From contig MZZL01000391.1 of the NCBI GenBank assembly GCA_002749535.1, positions 201,061 to 265,060 on the forward strand: a DNA stretch of 64,000 nucleotides. The letters are read 5' to 3'. Positions within the stretch are counted from its first letter, which is position 1. Every line of letters starts with the position of its first letter. Below are positions 44,740-57,748 of the stretch, piece after piece. This stretch comes from Apophysomyces variabilis (taxonomy: Eukaryota > Mucoromycota > Mucoromycetes > Mucorales > Mucoraceae). The translations under genes were made by a program, and so were the position numbers. The notes under the pieces were generated by a model, which had not been told where the DNA came from, made no database searches, and saw only the letters and a program-made list of their open reading frames with translations.

Positions 44740-45972
44740 ATGTTGAAGACTCCATTTTTGCTCAAAAGCTGTCGTACCGCCTTGAACGTGTTGGGAAGAC
44801 GCTCATACTCAAACAGACGCCTTGAGGGAAAGAACGTACTCATGTAATATCAGGCAAATATGAGTTTATAAAGAGCGACAATCGAAAAATGGCAATCAAT
44901 TGACGTATTGCTTTTACATGTACAGTACAGGTGCGTCTGCCGGTATTGGCGAAGCATGCGCGAGAGAGTTTGCAAAGGAGGGATCCAATTTGGTACGTGC
45001 TTTTTGAACGAAAGAAATAAGTCCTAAGTTTGACTCTTCTTTTCCGCATGATATGTCTAGATTCTGGCCGCTCGTAGAGCTGACCGGTTGGAGTTGCTTA
45101 AACAAGAATTGTCGCAAAGACATGCAGGCATTCAGATTCATACTCTCTCTCTGGATGTCCGAGAAAAGAAAAATATCGACAAAGCCGTAGCTGAATTGCC
45201 TACCAAAGACGTTGATGTTCTGGTGAACAATGCTGGTCTAGTGATAGGCTTGGATCATCTCGATAAAGTGTCTGAGGAAGCATACGACACAATGTTTGAC
45301 ACAAATGTCAAAGGGCTTGTGTTCTTGACGCAAGCATTGCTACCTCATATGAAAGCCCGTCAAGCCGGACATATAATCAATCTTGGGTCAGTTGCTGGTA
45401 AGCGTTGAATAGAGCTACGTTATAGAGCTACGTTTAAAAACGTTTCTATATGCTTGATGCTATAGGCAAACAAAGCTATGCCGGTGGCGGAATTTACTGC
45501 GGTAGGCAATAAGAGCAACAAAATGAGAAAAGAGGATTTATTTTTGTTGCCAGCTTCAAAATTTGCTGTGGAAGCTATCACTAGAGCTCTTCTATATGAA
45601 TTGGTCGACACCCCTATCCGTGTCAGTCAGGTGTGCCCCGGTATGGTCAACACCGAATTCTCAACCATCCGTTTTGGGGGTGATAAAAAGAAAGCAGATG
45701 AAGTGTATAAAGGACTACAACCCTTGGTGGGCCAGGATATTGGTACGTCTTTATAGATATACATGGTGTGCGTGGACTGTACCTAACCGCAAACATATTC
45801 TCCTATGACAGCTGAGCTTGTGACATTTGTTGCCTCAAGACCGCCGCATGTAAACATATGTGATATGCTAGGTAAGTCAACGGCATTGTCTAATACCATT
45901 TATTAACTATTTTCCGCGATAGTATTCCCCACTAATCAAGCGGATGCACGAACGGTTCATCGTCGCACTTAA
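44740..45972 (+). CDS. Short-chain dehydrogenase/reductase with mitochondrial presequence
   Basis: Seven exons (44,740-44,843, 44,926-44,992, 45,061-45,397, 45,466-45,501, 45,554-45,742, 45,812-45,871, 45,923-45,972) give 280 residues. The first exon encodes a basic, hydroxylated leader (MLKTPFLLKSCRTALNVLG then RRSYSNRRL) that looks like a mitochondrial import signal; its end (GKNVLI) joins TGASAGIGEACARE of exon 2. LVNNAGL, LGSVAG and IYCASKFAV give the catalytic Ser-Tyr-Lys set; Tyr and Lys fall on different exons. The closest family is the YMR226C/YdfG type (NADP-dependent serine or 3-hydroxy acid dehydrogenase), judged by CPGMVNTEFSTIRF, though the yeast enzyme is cytosolic. Confidence 0.87.
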
Positions 45973-46068
45973 ATCTCTCCCAGAGATGTGTATCAGGAAT
46001 AAATCATTAGGAGGGTTTTTTATTTTAGCAATTAGGAGTCATTAAAACATTCCATAAATCCATATTGT

Positions 46069-48115
46069 TTACGCTTTATACAGAAGATCAATAAATCCTG
46101 CCGCTACATCTTCAATAATGGCTTTGTCAGGCACACTGGCAGCAGTACCATAAATTGCGGCCGTGCTACCCTTTGCGCTTTCCGGATTTGCTACCAAATC
46201 GGCAACTACCTCCTTCAGATCCCTTACAAATTCATCTGCACTCTTGACCCAGGGCAGGGTTACCGAGATATGAAGTGCAGCAGGTTCCTGCAGGGCACTG
46301 AGGTTCCAGCCCCGCTCCGACAATTTGTCACCGACATCATACACGTTCAACGGCTCATTCGCGCCAAATGCTACCACACTTGCAATAGGATCACCTTTAA
46401 CGTGAAGCTGAGGAATGGATTGAATGCTATAAAACCGAAGATTCTTAGTAACTGGATACTGTCCCAAATATCTACATTACCCTTCCTGGATTATCTTTCT
46501 TGCACCAACGATCTTCTTGCATGAATCTAAATAACCATCCTGTCCAAGCTTCATCAGTGCAGCCCAGCAACCTGCAATCAGAGCGCCTGGCCTGCGAGAT
46601 TTAGAAAAGTGAGTTAATGGCAAGTCATAAGATCCAATGAACCGCTAACCTTGACCCGGCAACGCTTGGAGATGCATAGATACCACCAGACCAATCTGCG
46701 CAAAGGAAATATTGATATTTGCGGATTGTCTTGTCACGATACATTACGATAGAAGAACCTTTAGCAGCAAAACCATACTGTCATAACTGTAAGCATAATT
46801 TTCTTTTCTGTATACGCGCATAAAGATATACCTTATGTGTGTCACATGAAATTGAGGTGACTCCCTCCACACGGAAGTCAAAGGGTGTCGTAGGAAATCC
46901 AGCCTTTTCCAGGAATGGCATTATAAAACTTCCCAAACAGCAATCGACGTGCAATCCGATGTTATGTTTCTTAGCAATCTTCCCAAGCGCCACAATGTCA
47001 TCGGCAATTCCATGAGGGAAATTTACAGCAGAACCAGCAATCTAAAAGAGAAAGTCATAATTAGTAACAATTACTTTGCTTTTTAGATTTAAAGTGACCT
47101 TACCATAACTGTGTTTCTGGTGATAGCTTTTTCTACACGGTTGATATCCACTTTGTATGTCACAGGATCCACAGGAACGATAATCAATTTGATATTGAAA
47201 TAGCCAGCTGCTTTCATAAATGCGGCATGAACTGTTTGTGGTACGATGCTAATGAGCCTCGGTTAATAATATGTAATATAGGAGGACGTATTATATTTGT
47301 ACATTTCTGGATAACGGATGCCTTTCAAGTCTTTGTACATATCGCGATAGGCCTTACATGCCATGACAATACTTTCTGTGCCACCACTGGTCATTACACC
47401 GCAACCTGTTTCGGGGGCATTGTACATGCTGAGGACCATGGCTACACACTCCGCTTCCATACGACGGACGCCAGGAAATACTTCCGGATGAAGGGGATTG
47501 GATACAGCGAACAATCTGTAAGCTTCGGCAAGCAGGTTGGTCAATTCTTCGCCACCATGATAGATTGTGCCTGATACTTTTCCTCCAGCCCAATCCTGCG
47601 CTTTCATATTTTGGAATCTACAGAGAGTTGAGCAAGTTTGCTATAGACAATCAATGAGTGTCGTACCCTCGAAGATTCTCCAAAATCTGCTCATCACTGA
47701 GTCCATGCTCAGGCAGTACGTGATTGTGCATAACATTTCCCTCTCTGGAAGACATCGAATGTTCCATTTCTTGCAAAGTCTTATTCAGTTCTGCATCGAT
47801 TTTGGCTTGCACAGAAGGAAGCCGACGGAGTTGCTTAAAGAATATCTGGTGCAAGAAATTCAATTATACCTGCTGAAATTGACGGGACAAAGCTGGCAGA
47901 CCACCCTTTACCTTTTTTATATAAGCTTTGAAATCTTTTGCTGTTCGTGTAGGTCCAGCGACGACGATTCTCGAGTAAAACTTGCACCAGTAATGGTACA
48001 ATACCAAAATGAACACGATGTTCTTGGCGCGCGTTAGCATGGGGCTGTCAAGAACAGCTTTGACTAGTTGTGTAAGTTGAAAATAGAACGCTGGTCTGGA
48101 TACAACGTTTGTCAT
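46069..48115 (-). CDS. DPL1: Sphingosine-1-phosphate lyase
   Basis: PLP enzyme of the endoplasmic reticulum that cleaves sphingoid base phosphates to hexadecenal and phosphoethanolamine. Eight exons give 549 residues, close to the usual 570-590: 48,115-47,912, 47,845-47,667, 47,617-47,303, 47,248-47,104, 47,041-46,832, 46,777-46,650, 46,591-46,481, 46,426-46,069. An N-terminal membrane helix ([15 protein letters not shown]) precedes [46 protein letters not shown] and [15 protein letters not shown]; the Lys of DTHKYG binds PLP, and an intron falls right after it. The junction between exons 1 and 2 is the least certain; I took the 66-nt intron in preference to 24- or 36-nt options. Confidence 0.92.
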
Positions 48116-48485
48116 GAGTTGTTATGAAGCTTTAGAAGAATAAGCAGAGAAAAATAGGAATGCAGTAAAACTCAGGTGACAAACCCGGAAAGACGGAAGG
48201 TCACACGTCTGGGTTTAATTCTCCGCGTCCGTAGTGTTTGGCTTATTGAGAAATCTGCATGCTGCTCCGCAACCAGAACGTTCACCCCATCTTCTATCAA
48301 TCAACAATGGCATCATGTATAACGGCGGTTCAAATATTTCATGTGCAAGAGAATAACAACGATAACCAATGAGTCCATTCCGATATCTGGAAAATATGGC
48401 ACTAGAGTTCCGATTGGCATTTACAGACCTTCCATTATAGTTCTTGTATGTACTCTATCAGGTTCTTTTTCAGGTTTATTACAAT

Positions 48486-49092
48486 CTAATCCAGTTTGTT
48501 CACGTCGACTTTGGAAATCCGCAATACAGTGTGTTTCTGTTTGTGTTCAATTGTACGCTTGTAGTTCTTTCTTCTCTTCTTCTTGACGATCCTGACAAGC
48601 TTACTCTTTGTCTGTTCGATCACGGTTGCTGCAATGTCGTAAAAGGATTCATTGACGTATGGAGATCCCTTTATCGTGTAGTCCTTGCTACCAAGTTCTC
48701 GTACGCGATCTAATCGGAGAACATCGCCGACCTTGACATCACGAAGACGATTAACAACGACCTTGTCATTCTTGGTGATCAAAAATGGTCGGCCAGCAAT
48801 CTCCGCAATGGCATAGTATCGAAGCTGTTCCCGTAGTTTTGAAAGCGATTCCTTTGTTGTTGCATCAACGGTAACTGTATCCGTTTGCATGCCACGGACA
48901 AAGTCTATACAGCCTCAAACTCAGTTACTGAATGATTCTAAACCGCCCTAGCTTACATTTATTAGGGGAAGCCAACGATGAGGTGACAGCTACCAGAAAA
49001 TTAGTTAGTCAACAGCTCCTCGTTCTTTGCTAATTACCTCTTGCTGTGCATGTTCTTAAGGTTGCAAAGCCTTTCAAAGCTGCCGAGAACAT
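48486..49092 (-). CDS. Mitochondrial ribosomal protein bL21m
   Basis: Large-subunit protein of the mitochondrial ribosome (MRPL49 in yeast, MRPL21 in animals). Three exons (49,092-49,038, 48,989-48,957, 48,904-48,486) give 168 residues. The basic presequence MFSAALKGFATLRTCTARAV fits mitochondrial import. The bL21 core is YAIAEIAGRPFLITKNDKVV, VGDVLRLDRV, GSPYVNE and the basic KKKRRKNYKRT loop with HKQKHTVLRI near the end. An in-frame ATG at 49,134 (MFSSQGNRLVFVRK) would lengthen the presequence by 14 residues and is an equally good start. Confidence 0.88.
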
Positions 49093-49134
49093 CTTGCGAA
49101 CGAAAACAAGGCGATTCCCTTGTGAGGAAAACAT

Positions 49135-49742
49135 TTTGGGTGAGGGCAGAAACAAGTCACAGTTCACCACCATGCGTCGATCTCCCTTGGCCAAGCATGT
49201 ACAGCATAAATGGAGCAATGCCCACCTACAAATGGCATATAGATCTTTCTTGCTATTAAGCTCAAATGAGTGTTTAGCTATCATTTTATGCACCATAGAA
49301 AAAGATGCGCCATAATTGCGATACAATTTCAGGCGTCTGCATGAGATGACCCGTCCGACGTCGGTCCTAGTCCTGTATTGCTTTTTTTAATGCCCAAGAA
49401 CTTTTATTTGATATACTAACAATTAAGGCTTACAAAAGGACAAAAGCTCTATATCAGCCTTTTACTGAGATAAGTTTGCAGAAGCGTAAACTGATGAGAC
49501 GGGTGGTTTCAATGTCTCTCAAGCCGAGCACACTTGAAACCTATTACATGATGTGGTAGTGTTCCTCTCCCTACATTAAGCATTAACGAAATGGTGCGTG
49601 TTAAGTCATTGAGACTAATTCCATTTAATGCAAACAAGAGCAAAAGAAAAGTTGTAACATTATTATTATGACGGAAAAAACTCTTGTGTAAAACGTGTAA
49701 GGCTTAAAGTTTGCAAAAGAATACACGCTATTTCATGAGAAT
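49135..49742. other. Spacer between bL21m and F-BAR gene
   Basis: About 600 bp, AT-rich; 5' side of bL21m and 3' end of the F-BAR gene (both minus strand). No gene or repeat seen. Confidence 0.55.
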
Positions 49743-52476
49743 TTATCCATCTGATAGAAGTGACACGTAGTTTGACGGAATCCGTCCGAGTCGTTCCTTG
49801 TCTTCTGCACTCTGGTGTTGAGCGATCCACCAGCCATCTTCATCCTTATGAATTATTCCAAGTACATCACCTTCTGCAAAAGAAAGCTCTTCATGGTCTT
49901 CCGCTACATAATCAAATAATGCGACCGCTATCAAGCGGAATCGTTAGATTTGCTTTCCAACAAGCAGAGAAAGAAGAAAAATGAATTACTTGCCATAATC
50001 AATGAATTTCCGCCTTGGATCCCGTTTCGGTTTTAGCGACGATAGGGGCGCGTTGTCGTGTTGCATCTGTCCATTCCGATTCATCATCGCATTGGCTTCT
50101 TGCGCTGTCCATTTGCCATTACTGCTCATACTGGAGCGGCTGACTGTAGATCCTAGACCTGTGCTGGATGAAAGCGTAGAAAATGGGTCGAAGAATTTGA
50201 TAGTTTCACTCGAAGTAGGTGCTGTTTGTAAATTAGATGAGCTAATAGTAGAAAAGCTTGGGTCACGCTTGCGCAGTCGTGTTCCAGAAAGCTTGACCCT
50301 CGTCGGTTTTCTTGCGGATAGCCTGCTCTGGCTCTCAAGCTGCCGAAGCATATTTTCAAGTTCCTCGTGGACTCCAGACACACTGTCTTGTTTTACGTCA
50401 TCCGAATAGTTACGATGACAAGATTGGGTTTGATCCAATTGCTGGTTTACTGAGGCCGCGTATTCAGACTCTTCCTTTTCCAGATCAATGGTTTCCGTCA
50501 TACTATCATCTAGATTTGTGCCGACAGTATCCAGCTGTGCGACATATTGCGGTCGCGTAGTGGTCTGCTGGAGTGTATTGCAAATTGGATCCTCCGTAGA
50601 CATAGGTGAATGTGCGTACAAATCATGATGTTCCTTATCCGATGGCATCATGCTTGCTTCATCCATTAACTTGGCTGCTGCAACGTCATTGTGTCTCATT
50701 TTGTGTTCATCTGCGGCATAGGCTCTGTTGTGTGCGGACTGATCTCGGTCTGATAGTCCATCCTGATGGAAGTCAGTTCTCTCGGTATTACTAACATCGT
50801 CCCATTCTACTCCTTGTATTATCTCAAGTTCAGCAGGATCTGATTTGTAAGAAGATGTGGACGAAGACTTAGATTGGCTATCCCCATCGTCATCGTCGTC
50901 CTCTTCTTCCTCGTCTTCCCATATCTCCATGCGTGCAATAGTGAAAACGGGCTTTTCTTGTTTGTTGTCCAAAATTTCAACCCTGAGTGGTAGTTCAGCC
51001 TGTGAGTGAATTGTGCCTTCTCTTATAGTAGAAGTAGCTGTCGCCAATTGGCCAGACGTATTCTCTGCTTCTTTGTCTTTCTGCTCTGTTTGTATTTCTT
51101 TATCACTAAGAGACTCTTGCTCATAGTTGGAAGAGGATTCTGCGCTCTCATTCATAGCATCGTATTTACGATGATGACCGCGTTGGATGTAGAAATTCAG
51201 GTAGTCGTTCGCGTCTGTCAGGCATACGTTTACTTCTCTTATTCAGTATTAAGTATGAACTTACTTGGTATTACGTTGCTACTGCCGTTTTCTTTAACAA
51301 AGACATCCAATTCTTGTACAGCATCAATATCTTTAGCCGTTGATCGCATGGTTTCCAGTGCCTAAATAAAAAAGATTGCGCCACTTAGTGATTGGCTTTA
51401 ATAGAGCAAAGATATACTTGTCTGGAAGGCTCACAGCAGCCTTCAGCTATACATGTGTACTGTAATAAACTCTTTTTTAGAAAAGCAATTCTTTCGGTTT
51501 CTAAGAGCTCAAATTGCTATTATACAATCAGACAACGATGCTGTGATGTTAAGAAAAACTCACATCACAAGTGTCGGACCATCCGTCGTTCCATTGACCG
51601 GAAACTATTTGCAGTTCTTTTATTGCCTCTTGATATGCATTATCTAACCAAGGAAATCAGCCACGTAGAGCTTGAGCAACCCATCCAATCTTACACAAGT
51701 TTTGGATAGTCGAATTGGCACGCATATAATGAGAACGTCGGTCTTTCGCTTGGCTCTTTTGTATCATGTCATTTGCTTTGGCACACTCTGCATTATATCT
51801 GTCGCGGGCCTGTATAAGAAATACGCGCACATTGTGAGTCGTTGTTATCCTTTGCTTAATAACAAACTCACGCGAAGAACGCAGTATGTCTATATCAGAT
51901 ACGTTAGTGACTTTTATGTATATCTTGTAATGACTTACTTGCAGTTGGCGAGATTTGTATAACCTTTGAATGTCATTTTGAAGCTAAACTAAGTCTAAGT
52001 TGTCTGTCATCAAATATGGAAGGATTACCTCTTTTCGCAATTGCTTTTGCTTGTGCAACAACTCAGCAAAGGGACTTGCCAGTTTGTTTTTAAGTCCATG
52101 CGATAGTTGTAAATGCTGCTGCGCAACTTCATTAAAATGATGCTGGATACAGACCAAAGATTCTCGAATACGACCGCTTTCACTGCCGGGCAATTTAAAC
52201 GTGCTTGCTATTTTGCATAGCCTCTTAGCATATTCCTCTTCTAGTAAAGCCCTACGCATGCCGAGTGAACATAACCGTCATAGGTTATAATGCTTATAAT
52301 ACCTCTCTTCATAGGCTTGTTTCACTATTTCACAAACAAGCTTAGCATCTCGCATACGTTCTACGAGGACACTAATGCCATTTCTCTCCTTGCTTTCCTA
52401 CAATGATATAAATACCGAGAAACCCAATGTCATAAAACTGTACCCAAAAATTATTAGCAAATGCTTTTGTAGACAT
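49743..52476 (-). CDS. F-BAR and SH3 domain protein (Cdc15/Imp2-like)
   Basis: Membrane-bending scaffold of the kind that organises actin rings and septation. Ten exons join in frame to 730 residues (52,476-52,444, 52,397-52,303, 52,251-52,029, 51,983-51,939, 51,809-51,695, 51,643-51,564, 51,516-51,418, 51,361-51,265, 51,214-49,994, 49,927-49,743). F-BAR domain, residues 1-270: MSTKAFANNFWESKERNGIS, ALLEEEYAKRLCKIA, NAYQEAIKELQ, QFELLETERIAFLKKSLLQY. A disordered, acidic, Ser-rich middle of about 390 residues follows (EDEEEEDDDDD), then a C-terminal SH3 (VALFDYVAEDHEELSF, GWWIA, GRIPSNYVSLL). The last intron starts with GC (TATG/gcaagt), needed to keep the SH3 in frame. The layout matches Cdc15/Imp2-type cytokinesis proteins; the role is inferred from that. 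Confidence 0.9.
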
Positions 52477-53764
52477 TAGAAATTGATGAACAAGATATAA
52501 AAGAAGCTGGTTAGTTACAAAGAGAGTCCCTGCTTATTTCGTTCTTATAGTTACCATAAACAGATCGGACGAAAACAACAGCATGACTTTAGGCGGAAAA
52601 GTCACAGAGATCCAAAAGGAGTAAAAAACAATTTGTTCCGAAACTTGTCTGTCGTAAGAATGCAATAGGACTTATAGGGCTAGTTAAGTGATGTGAGACT
52701 AGTTTTTATAATTTTCGAAACGAACTTGAAGGCACCAAGGCTATTTTTTGGTTTCTATTTCGTGACAAATAGCTTGAAATGTAGAGAGTATAATAAAATT
52801 TTGCTATGAGCGTGAAGCAAGAATGCAAAAGAGTGATAAAAAAAAACTAGAATAAGTCAATGCTAACTGCAACCGCTAGAACAGGCACCATCCAATTCAC
52901 GCTGATTAAGTTATACTCAGAAAGCTAGTTTTAGTAGTCTGATTTTCGAGCAGTATCTTTATCTTGTAACTAGCACAATGGACTTCAGGTTAAATTGTGC
53001 TCTCAGCGCATTATGGTCAAATATCTGGATCGCGTTTTAGGGTACACCTGTAGGCCAGAGAGTCTGTGCGACACGCAGCTTATTTCTTTTTTGGTAACGT
53101 GACTTTACTTGTACCCGAAAAAAATTTTTTTTGGCCAACTATTTAAAAATACACCGTCAACCTCTTTTCCACGCACTGAGTCTTCTTTTCATTTACTGTT
53201 TCGGTTTGTTCGGTAAGTAACTTACTTCTTCCCCTTTAATTTTTTCTTTCCTGTTTCTCTCTTGTAAGGGAACATGGGAATGGAGGTTGTTTTGTGATGA
53301 GTCTATAGTTATATCCATTCTATGATATGTGGCCCACATCTCTTTGGACACCGGGATCGCTGTTCTAGCCTCTTTAGGTTCTCTGAAGTGTGCCAAGAGT
53401 AGTGATTTCACCGTCTGGGAGATGGGGATGGAAGTGAATACCGTTGATGCAGACTGAGAAGAGCGAGGAACGTTTTTGTTTTAAGCCTTTTTCGAATTGC
53501 ATTGACGGACGGTAGCTTCCATCTTTCTGTTGGCTTCTAGGATTTAAAGTGACATGCTGAAAAAACTTGGGATTATAGAATTTTGGGGACATTGTTTTGA
53601 TATTCGAACAGTATGAACTAATTTTTGCTTTAGTGTTTTTATAGGCTTTTTGTTGTAGTATAGATAGTCTACGAAACGTAATAAAATAAATTAGGAAAAG
53701 ATAAACTTTTGTGTCTGCATGAAGTGCAAATAATTTTCATTTGACTGTGGGGTAAATGGTATGT
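52477..53764. other. Spacer between VPS54 and F-BAR gene
   Basis: About 1.3 kb. Minus-strand ORFs at 53,193-53,411 and 53,374-53,592 have no recognisable domain and no splice context. The right part is the 3' side of VPS54, the left part the promoter of the F-BAR gene. Confidence 0.5.
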
Positions 53765-56700
53765 TCATACAGGTGAGCGGGGGGATATGGCGTTTGCCGT
53801 GTCGATTACGATTGTAGAAGGAGCATCGATGCCTTGAAGCGAAGACAGTCGACGAGTGAAGAACTGAGCGTCTTTTACCACTCTGTAACCATATGAGCAT
53901 ACAATCTATAGCATTGAAGATTTACCTTGCTTTGCCTCGGTCGCTACCAATGGACAGCCCACTGAATTCTTGCGAAAGTTGAGTCGTAAAAGATTGAAAT
54001 ACTTGGGACATAATCGACTAATACAGGGATTAATGCTAGAGTGCATAAATCGCGTGCTAACCTGTAAATCTCGCTGTTTGAGATATCTGTTAAGTACTTT
54101 GTGCAATGTCATAGTTTCTCTCACAAGAGTCTCCATGTATCCGTTTGCAGATTTGTTTGGATCGTCTTCTTCTTCCCAAACAACCTCCTGTCCCATTCCG
54201 AATGAGGTAAGACAAACAGCTACGTCGTTAATTCCCATTAATGCTTACTTTCATTGCCGCGATATGCACAGAAAGACGTTCGTTCATGATACCCACTAAT
54301 TTTGCGTGGATTTCGCTCTGGTGGTCCTTGTAATCATTGACAATACGATCAAATTCGACGAGCAATACTACATGCTTGGCTGGCATACGACGACGTAAAC
54401 ATTCCTTCAGAGAAGGAATCAGTTCAACCATAACACCGAGTGATTGGAGTGCCAGTGCTATCCAGACGTCAGAATCAATTAGCTTACGGATATTTTAAGC
54501 TTATGGCAAATTACCCAGATGTTTAGCTGAAATGTTCTTTAAACCCGCCGAGCGCATGGCACCAGCGCCTAAAATTACTTGGCACACACGCGAGTTAAAC
54601 AGCTATATGGCATTGAAAGATAAATAAACAAAAACAAATTGGCGAAAACGTATGCCCGTAGAGATGGACGGATAATACCTTCAGTAATTCGACCAGTTTC
54701 TGCATGATATCAGTAGTCATCCCTTCAAGATTCAAAGCGCATCGAAGGTATTCCTCGAACATTTTGATAATCAAAAGAGTACATCCGACCACGAAGTAAC
54801 TAGATCCATTCACAAACAATGACTTGGTTCGCTCTTCCTCTTTCTTATCCTCGCTATGCATTTCCGCAAATGATGAAATTCCTCCGTCGCAGATACGATC
54901 CACAATTCGTTGGAAATCGGACGGAACCTCACTTGAGACCCACTGTTCGTTTTCGATCAACTGCGCTTCTTGCTTAATTCTCTCCATATGGAAATGATTT
55001 ACAAAGGATTTTTGCTAGAGTAATAATAAGAATCGTGCTTCTTAAGGTTTTAAAGCTACCCATTACCTGTGAAAGCACGGTTCCCCGTAATCCGAAACAG
55101 GTACGACCACAGTAAACTTCGCATTGTTGGATAAACATTTGCATGACGTTAGATAAACGGTAGAAATCTGTAGGGTTCAATACAGCATTTTGATCACTTC
55201 GGTAGCTGATCATTTTGCCGCATCGCACATGGGCAAGATCAGCCGCAGCAAATACTATATCCGATGATTCCTTTCTTATCGTGGCTCGAAGTTCCTGTAA
55301 GGATCCTTGCAGTCCATCTTTGGAAAGTCGATCCGCGCAGTCATCCGTCAAGCGGGATATGACTTGCTCATATACTGCAGCCCGTTGAATCATTTCCGTT
55401 AATACAGCGAAAAGATTAAGAAGCATCCGGAAAAACGAGTTGAACGGCATTGATTTGAGTAACTTGGCTAATTGGTTTTGGCTATACATGGTGCGTGCAT
55501 ACGCCCGATGAAGTTAATGTTTCGTGTCAGATACACTCGTTTCCTTTACCCAACATCCGCATCCTGAGCCGTGGGATATTGCTACAGTAAAGAGCAAAAG
55601 CCTGAGCATTTTTTTTACTTCCATGAATATCTTCCTACCTTCCTCACGAGGTCCTTTACTTCCATTAGGAGTCTTTCTTTGTATCCTTGCAACGTCGTCA
55701 TGATCATTCCTGTACGTAGCAACCCCATCGCGCTAGGCATTAACTTCTCCAGTAGTTCCTTCTCCTTGTCCAAGTCAACAGTCCATTCTCGGTCTATAGA
55801 TTCGTCACTGCTTTCCCCCACTAGCCTCTTTTCGGCTAGTTCCATGTCGATAGTTTCCATTTTATAGCTCAGGTCGGAGAGAAGAATGCTCAAAAAGTCA
55901 TGTTGCATCATGATTCCCACTGTCTTTTGTGTTTCTTCCAATTGGCTAGAAAAATTGACAAGTGCTCGGATGGCCTTGAAATCTACAGAGTCGTTTGATC
56001 CCTCTAGTGCCAAACGTGTCTCATCTATCAAATCCAACGCAGCAAAATAATCTCCTTGACCTAACAGTACTTGAATAGTAGATTGCACAGATCGGATATC
56101 ATGGATAGTTTTGATGGTATCATATAAATTTTCAAGGTTACGTCGCCGGACCTGTAATCGAATCACGTTCAGACCATCTTTGCATTCGGTATCTTGTATA
56201 TGCTTCATCTTTTGCCGGATACTATGAATTTGCGAGACGCAATCCACTGTCTGCTGATGCAGCGCTTGTAGATTGGACAAAGCTTCGAAAAAGGAAGAAG
56301 AACGGTTTTCAATTTCTCGGATTAAATGGACTTCGACTGTATCCAAATAATAAGAGAGCTTTTCTTGAAGAATACTATTGGTTGAAATCGGAGGATTGGG
56401 CCCACTGTTACCAATTATATCTGCACCTTCACACACTGCATCAAAGGTTCTCGGGTCTTCCAGATAGAATTCTGGCTCAAAAAAGATTGGAGGGACGTTC
56501 TCGAGCATAGGCAGTTCTCTTGGTGGTGGGGATGGACGATCATCCACGTCCAAAGCGAGACTTTCGGAGGACAGTACGTTTTGTGGAAGGCTGTATGGAT
56601 TGCGGCTGCTTCGACGTTGATGTGCTGGCAGAGACGATTCATCCACTGCCTCATGGAGATTGTGCAGTGATCCATACGGCGAATGAGTCGGCGACATAAG

Positions 56701-57305
56701 ATGATCTTCCTCATTCAGTTTATTACACTGATATCTTTCGAAGGCAGGTCCGATATGCTCAAGGTAACTCTCAAAATCAGATGGTTTAATTCGAGGTATG
56801 TAGGCATGACTGACAGGAGGGATATCGGCTTTACCAGGCTTGCTTGCTGCCTGTGTTCGCTTGGCTGGATCATTTAACACACCTACAATAGCATAAAATA
56901 AGGAGACCAAGACTTTTCAATGCGATTTTTAATACCTGAAATAGCGTTAAATCCGATGTCGCGAGTCGTCCATGGAAGTGATGTTTCGCTCATGGTGCTA
57001 AAGCTGGAATAGTTAGAATGCCGCCGGCTATGTTGTCCGTATATAAAGCGATGATTGATTTGTCGACCGAACGATGAAGCCGAACGAATGGATGGAGGTC
57101 GACTAGACGGAGCAGGAATGTAAACATCGTCGCGAGGCAGAGATCGGTCTCGTCCCATAGGTCGAGAAGTCAATGGCATTGTATTATTAGTTGACGGGAC
57201 GAGTGTGGCAAGCTTTGAGCCCACTTGACGCACATTGGGCGTTGGCAGGTCTCTTAGGCCATCACCGTTTTCCCCTGATGACGGCACGTTCGCTTGTTGC
57301 TGCAT
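53765..57305 (-). CDS. VPS54: VPS54, GARP tethering complex subunit
   Basis: Subunit of the Golgi-associated retrograde protein complex, which tethers endosome-derived vesicles at the trans-Golgi. Exons include 57,305-56,936, 56,882-55,639, about 55,478-55,030, about 54,990-54,600, 54,430-54,240, 54,220-54,064 and two short last exons. Landmarks: IPRIKPSDFESYLEHIGPAF, IFFEPEFYLEDPRTFDAV, LQEKLSYYLDTVEVHLI (coiled coil), RRNLENLYDTIKTIHDIRSV; then KLLKSMPFNSFFRMLLNLF, LRRRMPAKHVVLLVEFDRI and LVRETMTLHKVLNRYL of the C-terminal VPS54 domain; the end is KDAQFFTRRLSSLQGID. The N-terminal 120 residues are Ser/Arg-rich and not conserved. Not every internal exon edge was checked, and the start at 57,305 is the first ATG of that exon. 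Confidence 0.9.
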
Positions 57306-57748
57306 TGAAGACAACCGAGAGGGAAGCGAGTGCAAACCACTGATTTTTTAAAGTACCTTCATTTCTCGGATAGGGTCGGAGATTCCCAAAATGGATATGA
57401 CCCTTTTCGCTTTAAGTTTCGGCACAATGGCACTTCTCCAAATGATGAATACAAATTCCGTGTCGAAGACAGCCATATAGGTTTTGTTGATAAGTGAAAG
57501 GACTGAGGCGATAAATATTGCAAAGAACATATGCAGTAAATGTGCGGGAAACTAAGACCCAAAAATTGCAGACCTACAAACCGTTGATTTACACATGGCA
57601 TAAACCATTTCATTAAGGGTAAGCAAACGTGCTTTTCTTTTATATTTTTCTATGTTAGTTTTTATATAATTCCAATGCTCTGCTACTCTGCTGCAGGGAT
57701 GAAGAAATTTGAAAGCAGGAAACTAGGATTCCAGGCGTCGTATTCGCA

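Noticed and set aside
44616..44843. Minus-strand ORF resembling the end of a methyltransferase (NGVFNMVWERERHDPE)
   Set aside because: The plus strand of the same DNA is the first exon of the short-chain dehydrogenase, with start codon, presequence and exact splice to the cofactor motif; the resemblance is chance.
53374..53592. 72-residue minus-strand ORF downstream of VPS54
   Set aside because: No domain and no splice links; VPS54 has its own stop further right.
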